DNA of 64,000 nt from contig CAWBEX010000004.1 of NCBI GenBank assembly GCA_963787895.1, positions 142,955-206,954 of the forward strand, written 5' to 3'. Shown here in pieces: positions 46,283-54,722 of this stretch. The stretch comes from Anderseniella sp963787895 (GTDB lineage Bacteria > Pseudomonadota > Alphaproteobacteria > Rhizobiales > Aestuariivirgaceae). Both the position numbers and the translations under genes were made by a program. The first letter of the stretch is position 1, and every line of letters begins with the position of its first letter. The notes beneath the pieces are model-generated. The model worked only from the letters and a program-made list of their open reading frames with translations. It was not told the origin of the DNA and did no database searches.

Positions 46283-47158
46283 GTCGCTAGGGCCAGATTT
46301 GTCCAGTTCGCGAATCTCGTTCCAGATTGCATCCATTTCCTCCAGGCTGGCCTCATTCACGTTTCGGTTGCCGGCTTTAAGTCTTTTCTCTATGTAGTTG
46401 AAACGTCTTGTAAATTTAGAATTCGCACTGCGCAATGCGTCTTCTGCATCGATCCCCAGATGCCGACCCAGATTGACCATGACAAACATCAGGTCGCCAA
46501 ATTCCTCCGCCTGCTTTTGTGCGCTCATCGTGTCACGAGCCTCCGCCAGCTCGTTGGCTTCCTCAACTACCTTGTCCAGCACATGGGACACATCAGGCCA
46601 ATCAAAGCCTACCTTTGCCGCGCGCTTTTGTAGCTTCAAGGCCCGAGTTAGAGCGGGCAGGGCTGCCGGAATGTCATCCAGCAAACTTGCCTGATCAGTC
46701 TCCTTGGCTTTTCGCTCTTGCGCCTTGATGGTTTCCCAAAACCCCTTGGCAGCACCGGCTGAGCGGGCTGCCTCATCACCAAATACATGCGGGTGGCGGC
46801 GCACCATCTTGGTGTTGATTGCCTCCACAACATCTTCGAATGCAAAATGTCCGTCTTCATCGGCTATCCGGGAATGATAGACAACCTGCAAGAGGAGGTC
46901 GCCCAGCTCCTCGCACAGGGCAGCCATATCCTTCCGCTGTATGGCGTCGGCAACCTCGTAGGCTTCCTCAAGCGTGTAAGGAACAAGCGTACTGAAGGTT
47001 TGCTCGAGGTCCCACGGACACCCGGTTGCCGGCGTTCTGAGCGCTGCCATGATGGCGAGCAGGGTGGTGATCTCGCGTTTTGGCAGCGCTTCCGGCCGGG
47101 TTGTTCCTACACCGCCGGAGCCTTCGGCATTTCTTTCAGATGATCGGCCTTTATCCAT
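46277..47158 (-). CDS. mazG: Nucleoside triphosphate pyrophosphohydrolase MazG
   Basis: A 293-residue house-cleaning NTP pyrophosphatase. The first MazG domain starts with ATGCPWDLEQTFSTLVPYTLEEAYEVADAI and has the metal-binding EE..D/ExxD residues; a second MazG domain (DWPDVSHVLDKVVEEANEL, EEFGDLMFVMVN) follows. The ATG at 47158 is used; a GTG at 47167 is in frame. The start lies 52 bases inside the end of the ChrR-like cupin gene. Confidence 0.94.
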   Translation of the reverse strand: MDKGRSSERNAEGSGGVGTTRPEALPKREITTLLAIMAALRTPATGCPWDLEQTFSTLVPYTLEEAYEVADAIQRKDMAALCEELGDLLLQVVYHSRIADEDGHFAFEDVVEAINTKMVRRHPHVFGDEAARSAGAAKGFWETIKAQERKAKETDQASLLDDIPAALPALTRALKLQKRAAKVGFDWPDVSHVLDKVVEEANELAEARDTMSAQKQAEEFGDLMFVMVNLGRHLGIDAEDALRSANSKFTRRFNYIEKRLKAGNRNVNEASLEEMDAIWNEIRELDKSGPSDL

Positions 47159-47787
47159 ACCCTGCACCCATCCTTGCCTGCTGTTGCAGATAACCTAGCA
47201 CCGCAGGGTAGACGGAGCCATGACTGGGCAGCAAAGGTTTCACCACTTTCCGTAAAACCGCCCTCCAGAACAAAGACTTCAAGGCCGCCTGGCACAGGCT
47301 GAGTTATTTCTGCCCCAGCTTCCCATATCTCAAGGCGCACGTCTTCGCGGGCGTCATGGAACAACGGGATTACCGATACGCCTGGGCGCAAGCTGTCCGG
47401 CAGAGCGCGCATCTTGTTGGTGTCAATGCGTACATGCGTCCGGTCTGCCAGGTCGAACTGCCAGAGCTTCACCATGATCACACAGCCGGGTTCAGAGCCA
47501 GGAGTGTGCGAGGATTGCGGGGGGTTGCGAATGTAGCTGCCGGCAGGGAAGTCGCCATGTTCATCCTGAAAAACGCCTTCCAGCACGACAAATTCTTCGC
47601 CACCAGTATGAATATGTGACGAAAAATGACTGCCAGGTGCGTAGCGCACAATTGTGGTGGCCCGCGCGACCTCATCACCAATCCGGTCAAGCATGCGCCT
47701 GTCAACGCCCGGCATAGGCGACTTGATCCAATCCGTTCTGGCTCCATGAACGCTGGCGCGCTTGGTGAAGTCTGCATTGAGCTCCAT
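47107..47787 (-). CDS. ChrR-like cupin domain protein (double cupin)
   Basis: A 226-residue protein with two cupin units like the zinc-binding C-terminal domain of the anti-sigma factor ChrR. The first has the metal-binding pattern GSHFSSHIHTGGEEFVVLEG with a later His (SSHTPG); the second (VFVLEGGFTES) has lost most metal ligands. It lacks ChrR's N-terminal sigma-binding domain, so it is unlikely to be a true anti-sigma factor; an enzymatic or sensor role is open. The ATG at 47787 has AGGAG 8 bases upstream (the GTG at 47796 does not). An AT-rich palindrome lies about 175 bases upstream. Confidence 0.8.
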   Translation of the reverse strand: MELNADFTKRASVHGARTDWIKSPMPGVDRRMLDRIGDEVARATTIVRYAPGSHFSSHIHTGGEEFVVLEGVFQDEHGDFPAGSYIRNPPQSSHTPGSEPGCVIMVKLWQFDLADRTHVRIDTNKMRALPDSLRPGVSVIPLFHDAREDVRLEIWEAGAEITQPVPGGLEVFVLEGGFTESGETFAAQSWLRLPCGARLSATAGKDGCRVWIKADHLKEMPKAPAV

Positions 47788-47960
47788 GAATTGCACTCCT
47801 GTGAAATCGCCAAGGCAACGGGCAATGCTGTGAACATGTTGTGTATCATGACACGCTTGGTATCAGGTTGGGGCACCCAGCGGGATTGTCAATGCTTCTG
47901 GAAGCCAGAGTGCGGGAACCAACCAATGTATCCGGCTCAAATCGGTGCAAGCCTTATTCG

Positions 47961-47976
47961 CATAATATATATTATG
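47961..47976. promoter_or_regulatory. 16-base perfect palindrome CATAATATATATTATG, candidate operator
   Basis: A perfect AT-only-core palindrome lies in the 227-base gap between the ChrR-like cupin and the DddQ-like gene, nested in a wider inverted repeat (TATTCG at 47955-47960, CGAATA at 47993-47998). The stretch is far more AT-rich than the surrounding genes. It lies upstream of the ChrR-like gene and just past the end of the DddQ-like gene. Whether it is an operator, promoter or termination region is not decided. Confidence 0.4.
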
Positions 47977-48014
47977 GAATATTATTGCATACCGAATATA
48001 CGAAATTCTGCCAT

Positions 48015-48593
48015 TCACGCGTCGACGCCGACGATCTTGTAGGTGCTGGTATCAATATTGCCCTGCCAGAACCACATGGCAAACAACGGTACTGTCAGCG
48101 TGGTCATGGCGTGCGGCTGGTTGCTGGCGTGCTTGATATAGCTGCCCGGCGGTCGTGGCTGGAACGCATCATCGTCGATTTGCCAAAGGCCGGTTCCGCT
48201 CACCACCAGATAATCCTCAACAGCCTCGTGCCAGTGGCTGGGATAGACAGCGTCAGCTTGTTGCAGATAAAAGCCGAAGGCCACTTCGGTGTTATGCACC
48301 ATGCCCGTTGGACCAGCTAGCCTGACCACATCAAACTTGCCGGCAAATGAGTCCGGCATCTCAAAGTTGCTTTGTGCCCAGGTCAGCTTGTGACCGTGAT
48401 CGATGAGTTGCCGCTGCAGGTTCGGAAAATGCGTGGCATTGGCCACGGCAGTCTCAAGGTCGCGCGTCAGGTTACTGGCTACCGGTGATGGCTCGAGGCA
48501 AATGTCAATCTTGAGGCCGTCAATAAGTGCGGCGATCTTTTCTGCACCTGCACTGCGCCAGGCATTCGCGTAAGCTTCATAAAGGGTCTTCAT
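48015..48593 (-). CDS. dddQ: DddQ-like cupin, probable dimethylsulfoniopropionate (DMSP) lyase family
   Basis: A 192-residue single-domain cupin. The residues Tyr117, His120, His122, Glu126, Tyr128 (in YPSHWHEAVEDY), His161 and Trp176 match in order and near-constant offset the residues I recall as active site of Ruegeria DddQ (Tyr120, His123, His125, Glu129, Tyr131, His163, Trp178), which cleaves DMSP to acrylate and dimethyl sulfide using a cupin-bound metal and a catalytic tyrosine. Length also matches. The ATG at 48593 shares its A with the TGA of the upstream MBL gene (TGATG), so it is coupled to the tatD-MBL genes. Family members outside marine bacteria exist and may have other substrates, so the activity needs proof. 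Confidence 0.68.
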   Translation of the reverse strand: MKTLYEAYANAWRSAGAEKIAALIDGLKIDICLEPSPVASNLTRDLETAVANATHFPNLQRQLIDHGHKLTWAQSNFEMPDSFAGKFDVVRLAGPTGMVHNTEVAFGFYLQQADAVYPSHWHEAVEDYLVVSGTGLWQIDDDAFQPRPPGSYIKHASNQPHAMTTLTVPLFAMWFWQGNIDTSTYKIVGVDA

Positions 48594-49390
48594 CAACCGA
48601 TCTCCAAACGCATGCCGTCGTAGGCAGGTTCAACACCTTCAGGCAGGTCATTCCGCAATGTCTGGTAGTCCATGTCGACATGCATGTTGGTCAGAACCGC
48701 GCGTTTCGGCTGCATGCGTTTGATCCAATCCAACGCATCGTCGAGACTGAAGTGGCTGGGATGTGGAGTGCGGCGAAGCGCGTCAATTATCCACACATCA
48801 AGGCCTTCCAGATACTGCATCGATCCTTCGGGAACCCGCATCAAATCTGGTGTATACGCGACGTTTCCCATTCGGAAGCCGAGCGCATCTATATCACCAT
48901 GGTTTACTGTGAACGGCATCGCCGATATCTCGCCGCCTGCTCCTTCGGCCTTCAACAGTTGCCCGGCTGACAGACCGTTCATCTCAAGAATTGGCGGGTA
49001 TGAAGATCCCGGCGGGGTCATGAAGCAATAACTGAATTGCGACATCAGCATGTCAGCAGTATCGCGATCGGCCCAAACCTGGACCTTTGAACGCATATTG
49101 ATGGCGACCTGGCGCAGATCATCAATTCCATGCGTGTGATCAGCATGTTCATGGCTGTACCATACGGCATCAAGAGCACCTGCATTTACGCTATTGAGCT
49201 GGGAAACCAGATCGGGTGTGGTGTCGATCAACACCCGAGTCAAAGCATCACCTGACCCGCGCTGAAGCAGCACCGAGCAGCGCTTGCGGCGGTTCTTTGG
49301 CTCAGCCGGGTCGCACTGCCCCCAATTGTTACCCACCCTCGGCACACCTCCCGAGGAGCCGCTGCCCAGTATTGTCAGCGACACGCTCAT
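48593..49390 (-). CDS. MBL-fold metallohydrolase (PhnP-like)
   Basis: A 265-residue metallo-beta-lactamase fold hydrolase. The start is LTILGSGSSGGVPRVGNNWG and the metal-binding motif is SHEHADHTHGIDDLR, with later ligands at VNHGDIDALG and LTNMHVDMDY. It resembles PhnP-type cyclic phosphodiesterases and the MBL protein that commonly follows tatD in Rhizobiales. Its ATG overlaps the tatD stop (49387-49390) and its stop overlaps the dddQ-like start. Confidence 0.9.
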   Translation of the reverse strand: MSVSLTILGSGSSGGVPRVGNNWGQCDPAEPKNRRKRCSVLLQRGSGDALTRVLIDTTPDLVSQLNSVNAGALDAVWYSHEHADHTHGIDDLRQVAINMRSKVQVWADRDTADMLMSQFSYCFMTPPGSSYPPILEMNGLSAGQLLKAEGAGGEISAMPFTVNHGDIDALGFRMGNVAYTPDLMRVPEGSMQYLEGLDVWIIDALRRTPHPSHFSLDDALDWIKRMQPKRAVLTNMHVDMDYQTLRNDLPEGVEPAYDGMRLEIG

Positions 49391-50196
49391 GCGACTGCCT
49401 CGAAGATGTGTGGCTGCGTTGCCTTGTCAAACAGCCGGAAGAAGTTGTCCGATGTGATGCGTGCCATTTCCTCGACGCTGATCTTTTTCACTTCAGCCAG
49501 GTGCGCCAGCGTGTGAGCTGTATATGCAGGCTCATTGCTCTTGCCCCTGTGCGGCAGCGGCGCGAGATAAGGCGCATCCGTCTCAACCAGCATCCTGTCC
49601 AGCGGGCAATAGCGCGCTGCCTCACGAATTGATTCAGCAGACTTGAAAGTGAGAATGCCGGAGAACGAAAGGTAAGCCCCTGCCGCGAGGCCTCGTTCAG
49701 CGAGTTCTATTCCGGAAGAGAAACAATGCAGTAGCGGCTTGAAGGCCCCCTTCCCCATTTCTTCCTCAATGATATCAGCGGTGTCCTGCTCTGCCGAGCG
49801 AGAATGAATGACAAGCGGCAATCCCGTTTCGCGTGCAGCCGCGATGTGCGTGCGAAAACTTTGAGCCTGCGCATCACGCGGGGAATTGTCGTAGAAATAA
49901 TCCAGCCCGGCTTCGCCAATACCAATACATTTGGGGTGCCGTGCCAGGGCTGCGAGCTGCTCCGCTGTCACATCCAGCTCTTCAGCAGCGTTGTGCGGAT
50001 GGGTGCCGACCGTGCAGAAAACCTCATCGTGCGCTTCGGCGATGGCGAGAATAGTGTCGAACTTTTTTACCCGGGTGGATATTGAAACCATAAGGTGGAC
50101 GCCGGCCTCGTGCGCACGCGCAATCACACCATCGATGTCATCACTCAGAACATCAAAATCCAGATGGCAGTGGCTATCTACGATGGCAGGCTTCAT
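49387..50196 (-). CDS. tatD: TatD family metal-dependent hydrolase
   Basis: A 269-residue TIM-barrel metallohydrolase with 3'-5' DNase or deacylase-type activity. Metal ligands: DSHCHLDF at the start, IGEAGLDYFY, VIHSRSAEQD, LLHCFSSG and ETDAPYLAP. The ATG at 50196 gives the usual family start and lies 7 bases after the metG stop; an ATG at 50220 overlapping metG is possible. Confidence 0.93.
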   Translation of the reverse strand: MKPAIVDSHCHLDFDVLSDDIDGVIARAHEAGVHLMVSISTRVKKFDTILAIAEAHDEVFCTVGTHPHNAAEELDVTAEQLAALARHPKCIGIGEAGLDYFYDNSPRDAQAQSFRTHIAAARETGLPLVIHSRSAEQDTADIIEEEMGKGAFKPLLHCFSSGIELAERGLAAGAYLSFSGILTFKSAESIREAARYCPLDRMLVETDAPYLAPLPHRGKSNEPAYTAHTLAHLAEVKKISVEEMARITSDNFFRLFDKATQPHIFEAVA

Positions 50197-50203
50197 GTTC
50201 AAC

Positions 50204-51745
50204 TCAGGTTGCTGGTTCATCCACGTAACGAGGAAAAACTCCTTCTGGTTTTGGCAGTTCCGTGCCAGGCACAAGGGCGGCTTCCCGAACGCGAAACTGG
50301 CGCATTTCGTCGCTCACCTTTAGAAGATCAAGCAGCTTGCCTGCACCATCCGGGATAAACGGTTGTGCAGAAACTGCAACAATGCGTATCACCTCCGCCG
50401 TGGTGTACAACACGGTGCCCATGCGCTGCGGGTCAGTTTTCTTCAACGCCCACGGCTCCTGTCCGGCAAAGTACTTGTTGGCATCGCCTACAACCTGCCA
50501 GATGCGTTCCAGCGCCTTGTGAAGCTGCTGCCTTTCCATCTCGGGGCGAATATCATCAAGGATGGAGTATGCAGAATCGAGAATTGCCTGATCATCTGCG
50601 GTAAATTCGCCATACTCGGGCACCCTGCCCTCACAGTTCTTGGCAATCATGGACAATGATCGTTGCGCCAGATTGCCAAGATCATTGGCCAGGTCGGCAT
50701 TAACCCGGTTGACTATCGCTTCGTGGCTGTAGTTCCCGTCCTGACCAAACGGAACTTCGCGCAAGAAAAAGTAGCGCACCTGGTCCACGCCGTACTGTTC
50801 GATCATGGATTGCGGACTGACCACGTTGCCAACAGACTTGGACATCTTCTCACCGCGATTGAACAGAAAACCGTGGCCAAATATCCGCTTGGGCAGAGGC
50901 AGACCTGCAGACATGAGGAAAGCCGGCCAGTACACGGCATGAAAGCGCACGATGTCCTTGCCGATGATGTGCACATCAGCGGGCCAGAACCTCTTGCGTT
51001 CCCCATCTGACATGTAGCCCGTAGCACTCATGTAATTGGTCAGGGCATCGACCCAGACATACATGATGTGGCCGGGTGCGTCGGGAACCGGAATTCCCCA
51101 GTCAAAGGTAGTGCGCGAAACTGACAGGTCTTTCAGGCCACCCTTGACGAAGCTCACCACCTCATTGCGACGCTCAGCTGGTCCAATGAAATCCGGTTGC
51201 TTTTCATAAAGTTCAAGAAGCTTGTCCTGATAAGACGAAAGCTTGAAGAAGAAACTTTCCTCTTCCACCCACTCTACAGGCGTGCCCGTCTTGATGGAAA
51301 ATTTTCCACCATCCCTGTCTTCCAGTTCATCTTCGCCATAGAACGCTTCATCACGAACGGAATACCAGCCAGCGTACTTGTCGAGATAAATGTCACCGTT
51401 TGCCGCCATGCGATTCCACAGCTGCTTCACAGTTTCATAATGGCGAGGTTCCGACGTGCGGATAAAATCATCATTGGAGCAGTTCAGCGCCTGCACCATC
51501 TGTTCGAATTTCGGCGCCATCTCATCCACAAACTGCGCGGCCGACTTACCCTGCTTCTCTGCCGTTTGCTGGATCTTCTGGCCATGCTCATCAGTACCGG
51601 TGAGAAAGAAAACATCATAACCATCCAGCCGCTTGAACCGGGCAATCGCGTCCGTTGCCAACGCTTCATAGGCGTGACCTATGTGTGGCTCGCCATTAGG
51701 GTAGGAAATGGCAGTCGTAATATAGAAAGTTGGCTTGTCAGTCAT
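50204..51745 (-). CDS. metG: Methionine--tRNA ligase
   Basis: A 513-residue class I synthetase of the short form, without a C-terminal tRNA-binding dimer domain. HIGH motif in PNGEPHIGHAYEAL; KMSKS in GEKMSKSVGNV; the TGTDEHGQKI segment follows the first. No four-cysteine zinc knuckle is seen, as in the MetG2-type enzymes of alphaproteobacteria. holB ends 9 bases upstream. Confidence 0.96.
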   Translation of the reverse strand: MTDKPTFYITTAISYPNGEPHIGHAYEALATDAIARFKRLDGYDVFFLTGTDEHGQKIQQTAEKQGKSAAQFVDEMAPKFEQMVQALNCSNDDFIRTSEPRHYETVKQLWNRMAANGDIYLDKYAGWYSVRDEAFYGEDELEDRDGGKFSIKTGTPVEWVEEESFFFKLSSYQDKLLELYEKQPDFIGPAERRNEVVSFVKGGLKDLSVSRTTFDWGIPVPDAPGHIMYVWVDALTNYMSATGYMSDGERKRFWPADVHIIGKDIVRFHAVYWPAFLMSAGLPLPKRIFGHGFLFNRGEKMSKSVGNVVSPQSMIEQYGVDQVRYFFLREVPFGQDGNYSHEAIVNRVNADLANDLGNLAQRSLSMIAKNCEGRVPEYGEFTADDQAILDSAYSILDDIRPEMERQQLHKALERIWQVVGDANKYFAGQEPWALKKTDPQRMGTVLYTTAEVIRIVAVSAQPFIPDGAGKLLDLLKVSDEMRQFRVREAALVPGTELPKPEGVFPRYVDEPAT

Positions 51746-51754
51746 GGTGTTCTT

Positions 51755-52792
51755 TTACGCCCGGCGGGCTCGCTCGATAAGGTCAAACGCATGCAACAAG
51801 GTCATGCGGCGGTCGAGGTTTAGGGCATTTGCTTCGCGAATGGAATGGCCGATGGCTTCATGCGCTTTCGATAATGCATGAGCAACTTTACCGGATTCAG
51901 GTTGGCGGGCCGCTGCTGCGGCTGCAGCGGTAATCCAGTCATCCAGCAAGGCGCAAAAAACTGAAAAGCGGTCATCAGTGCCACGGCCATGCAAGGCACC
52001 AGCAATCTTCATGCGTGTGCTCATGTCAGCACCACCGCTGGCGGCAGCATCGGTAAATTGTTTAAATATTGACCCTGCCCCGGTCTGGGCCAGCGCCAGC
52101 GCGAGACCTGGCCTGCCGCCGGCAATTTGTGCAAACCTCGCCGCCTCTTTGCCCAGGCCTTCCGGCAGCCCAGCAAGCACGGCGGACGTCTGATCTGCCG
52201 AAAGCGGTTTGAGTGGCAGCTCGATGCAGCGTGATCGTATCGTCGGCAACAAGCGTCCGCGCTGGTGGCACACAAGAATGAACACAGAGTCCTGCGGCGG
52301 CTCTTCAAGGCACTTCAGCAAGGCATTCGCTGCGCTGCCGTTCATGTCGTCAGCGGCATCAACAACCCCAACCCGCCAGCCACCAGCTGCTGCAGTCTTG
52401 TTGAAAAACTCCACGACCTTGCGCGTTGACTCAACATTGATCGAGGCTTTCAACTTGCCCTTTTCGACGGCACGCTCCAGCACTTTCAAGTCAGGGTGAG
52501 AACGGGCGTTGATCTGCGAGACGACCGGATTGTCTGCCGCTATCGAAAGATTGTCTGCGGGTGCCGCGGCCTGGTCAGGGTTTGCCAAAATATACCTGGC
52601 CAGCCTGTAAGCAAGTGTCGCCTTGCCAATGCCTTCCGCCCCGGTGATCAACCAGGCATGATGGAACCGCCCCGACCGGTAAGCGTCAGCTAGGTGTTTT
52701 TCCGCCACCAGGTGACCAAGCAAGTCATGCCGGTGTCGTGGATGCAGCGGGCCTTCGCGCGGGTCGTTTTCCTCTTCATCATTTGCGGCCAT
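51755..52792 (-). CDS. holB: DNA polymerase III subunit delta'
   Basis: A 345-residue clamp-loader subunit. AAA+ fold with HHAWLITGAEGIGKATLAYRLARY (Walker A) and VGVVDAADDMNGSAANALLKCLEEPPQDSVF (Walker B region and the SRC-type motif in TIRSRCIELPLKPL). The ATG at 52792 shares its first base with the tmk stop (TGATG), which indicates coupling. Confidence 0.94.
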   Translation of the reverse strand: MAANDEEENDPREGPLHPRHRHDLLGHLVAEKHLADAYRSGRFHHAWLITGAEGIGKATLAYRLARYILANPDQAAAPADNLSIAADNPVVSQINARSHPDLKVLERAVEKGKLKASINVESTRKVVEFFNKTAAAGGWRVGVVDAADDMNGSAANALLKCLEEPPQDSVFILVCHQRGRLLPTIRSRCIELPLKPLSADQTSAVLAGLPEGLGKEAARFAQIAGGRPGLALALAQTGAGSIFKQFTDAAASGGADMSTRMKIAGALHGRGTDDRFSVFCALLDDWITAAAAAAARQPESGKVAHALSKAHEAIGHSIREANALNLDRRMTLLHAFDLIERARRA

Positions 52793-53424
52793 CAGTTGCT
52801 GACCTCCAACACCCGGCTGATAGCAGTCCAAACGACATCCTCTATCGCCTCAACACTGTCGGACGCATCCACAATCTGACATCTGCCGGGGAAGGTCTGT
52901 GCAATCTGGAAATACGCTTCGCGCAATCGTGCGTGGTACTCCAGGCCCTTCTTTTCAAAGCGGTCATCGCCACCCCTCGCACTGGCCCGCTCAAGACCAA
53001 TTCGCGGATCCAGATCAAACACCAATGTGAGGTCAGGCTGTGCGCTGCCGACAATGCCAGCATCCAGCCGTTCAATCAGTTCCTTGTCGCCGCCACCTGC
53101 AAAGCCCTGGTAGGCGCGGGTGGAGTCTGAAAACCGGTCACAGACAACGGTCGTTCCACTGGCCAGTGCTGGCCTGATGGTTGAAGCCAGGTGGCTTTCG
53201 CGCGCGGCAAAATTGAGCAATATCTCGGCTGTACAGCTCCAGCGGCCCGGTTCTCCCTTTACCAACAACTCGCGTATGGCATTGGCGTCGGGCGACCCGC
53301 CTGGTTCGCGGGTGTGCAATACACTCACCCCGGCCTTGCTCAGCCGCTTGGCCAGAAGGGTACACTGCGTGCTCTTTCCAGAGCCTTCGCCACCTTCGAA
53401 GGTAATGAATCGCGCCTTGTTCAT
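52792..53424 (-). CDS. tmk: Thymidylate kinase
   Basis: Phosphorylates dTMP to dTDP. The 210-residue protein has P-loop FEGGEGSGKSTQ, the DR motif VVCDRFSDSTRAYQGFAGG, and TREPGGSPDANAIRELL for substrate binding. The ATG at 53424 starts the conserved RFITFEGGEG strand; the frame is open to 53448. It follows dacA by 13 bases in the conserved dacA-tmk-holB-metG order. Confidence 0.95.
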   Translation of the reverse strand: MNKARFITFEGGEGSGKSTQCTLLAKRLSKAGVSVLHTREPGGSPDANAIRELLVKGEPGRWSCTAEILLNFAARESHLASTIRPALASGTTVVCDRFSDSTRAYQGFAGGGDKELIERLDAGIVGSAQPDLTLVFDLDPRIGLERASARGGDDRFEKKGLEYHARLREAYFQIAQTFPGRCQIVDASDSVEAIEDVVWTAISRVLEVSN

Positions 53425-53437
53425 GGGTTGCAGACTA

Positions 53438-54604
53438 TCAACCGCCAAACGTCATGAACAGTGCTGTATCAAGTGCACGACGCCACATGCTGTCAGTCTC
53501 AGCGATGCTCTCTTTGGTGTAGACGGGCACCTTGGAGACAAACTTGCCATCCGACATGATCCTGACATAGCCAATTTCGCTTCCGGCCTTGACCGGCGCT
53601 TTCAGCGGGCCTTCATAAACCAGATAAGCCTCTGCGGTAGCCTTTTCATCATCGGACAGCAGGGTCATGACGTCCTCTTTGGCCACAATGCGCACCGTGG
53701 ACTGTTCACCGCCCCATACCCGGGCCTGACCAATTGTGTCACCGGCTGCATAAAGCCTCACTGGTCGGAACTGTCGGAACCCGAAACTGAGCAGCTTTTC
53801 AGCCTCCTGGGACCGTTGACGCTTTGACTGCAAGCCACTCATCACGACAATGAGGCGTCTTCCGTTACGCTCTGCCGAGCCAATCATTCCGTAACCAGCT
53901 TCCTCGATGTATCCGGTCTTTACGCCATCCGCACCTTCGTAAGAGCCCAGCAATGGGTTTCTGTTCTGCTGGGTGATGTTGTTCCAGGTAAAGTCTGGCT
54001 GGCTGTAATATTTGTAGTATTCGGGAAACACCTCAATCAGATAACGACTGAGGCTCGCCAGCTCGCGCATAGTCGACACATGGCCATCTGCCGGCAGCCC
54101 GGTGGCATTCTTGAAAACTGATTTTTCCAGACCCAGTTCGCGCGCCCGCTTCGTCATATCCTCGGCGAAACGGTCTTCCGTCCCGGCAATGCCTTCTGCA
54201 ATCGCAATTGCTGCATCATTTCCCGACTGCACAATAACGCCCTGAATAAGGTCAGACAGTGCGATCTTCGAATCAAGCACAGCGTACATCGTGGAAGAAC
54301 CGGATGGTGCCCCTCCAGTGCGCCAGGCATGTTCAGAAATCCGGAATTCGTCTGTCATCCGAAGGGTGCCGGCCTTCAGCCTTTCAAACACCATAAGCAT
54401 GGTCATTACCTTGCTCATGCTGGCTGGAGGGACCGTCTTGTCGGCATCCTTTTCGTAAAGGACTTTGCCGGACCTGCTGTCTATAACGATAGCGTAGCTT
54501 GCCTGTGTGCTGAAATCTTCGGAAAGGGCCGATTGCAGGCCTGCTGATAGAAACAGCGATATTGCAAGCAACGCACGCACTAGGCGCCGCATTACAATCG
54601 GCAT
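53438..54604 (-). CDS. dacA: D-alanyl-D-alanine carboxypeptidase (PBP5/6 family)
   Basis: A low-molecular-weight penicillin-binding protein of about 388 residues that trims the terminal D-Ala of peptidoglycan pentapeptides. It has a signal peptide (LVRALLAISLFLSAGLQSAL), catalytic SxxK in PASMSKVMTM, SGN in VQSGNDAAI, and KTG in DGVKTGYIEEAG, followed by a C-terminal PBP5-type beta domain. Start at the ATG at 54604 or 54592. It acts at the outer face of the inner membrane. Confidence 0.94.
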   Translation of the reverse strand: MPIVMRRLVRALLAISLFLSAGLQSALSEDFSTQASYAIVIDSRSGKVLYEKDADKTVPPASMSKVMTMLMVFERLKAGTLRMTDEFRISEHAWRTGGAPSGSSTMYAVLDSKIALSDLIQGVIVQSGNDAAIAIAEGIAGTEDRFAEDMTKRARELGLEKSVFKNATGLPADGHVSTMRELASLSRYLIEVFPEYYKYYSQPDFTWNNITQQNRNPLLGSYEGADGVKTGYIEEAGYGMIGSAERNGRRLIVVMSGLQSKRQRSQEAEKLLSFGFRQFRPVRLYAAGDTIGQARVWGGEQSTVRIVAKEDVMTLLSDDEKATAEAYLVYEGPLKAPVKAGSEIGYVRIMSDGKFVSKVPVYTKESIAETDSMWRRALDTALFMTFGG

Positions 54605-54722
54605 CAAAATGCCGGATCCTGATGCCTCATGCATGGTGGCCTGCCGCTTCTGGTATCAGTTCGCGGATACAGTACGGCTGCTGACAACTGCAATCAACCT
54701 CGCAAAACGCTGTTGGCGAGAA

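Noticed and set aside
54699..54720. CTCGC...GCGAG inverted repeat after rlpA as a terminator
   Set aside because: Only 5 base pairs, a long loop and no T run on the minus strand.
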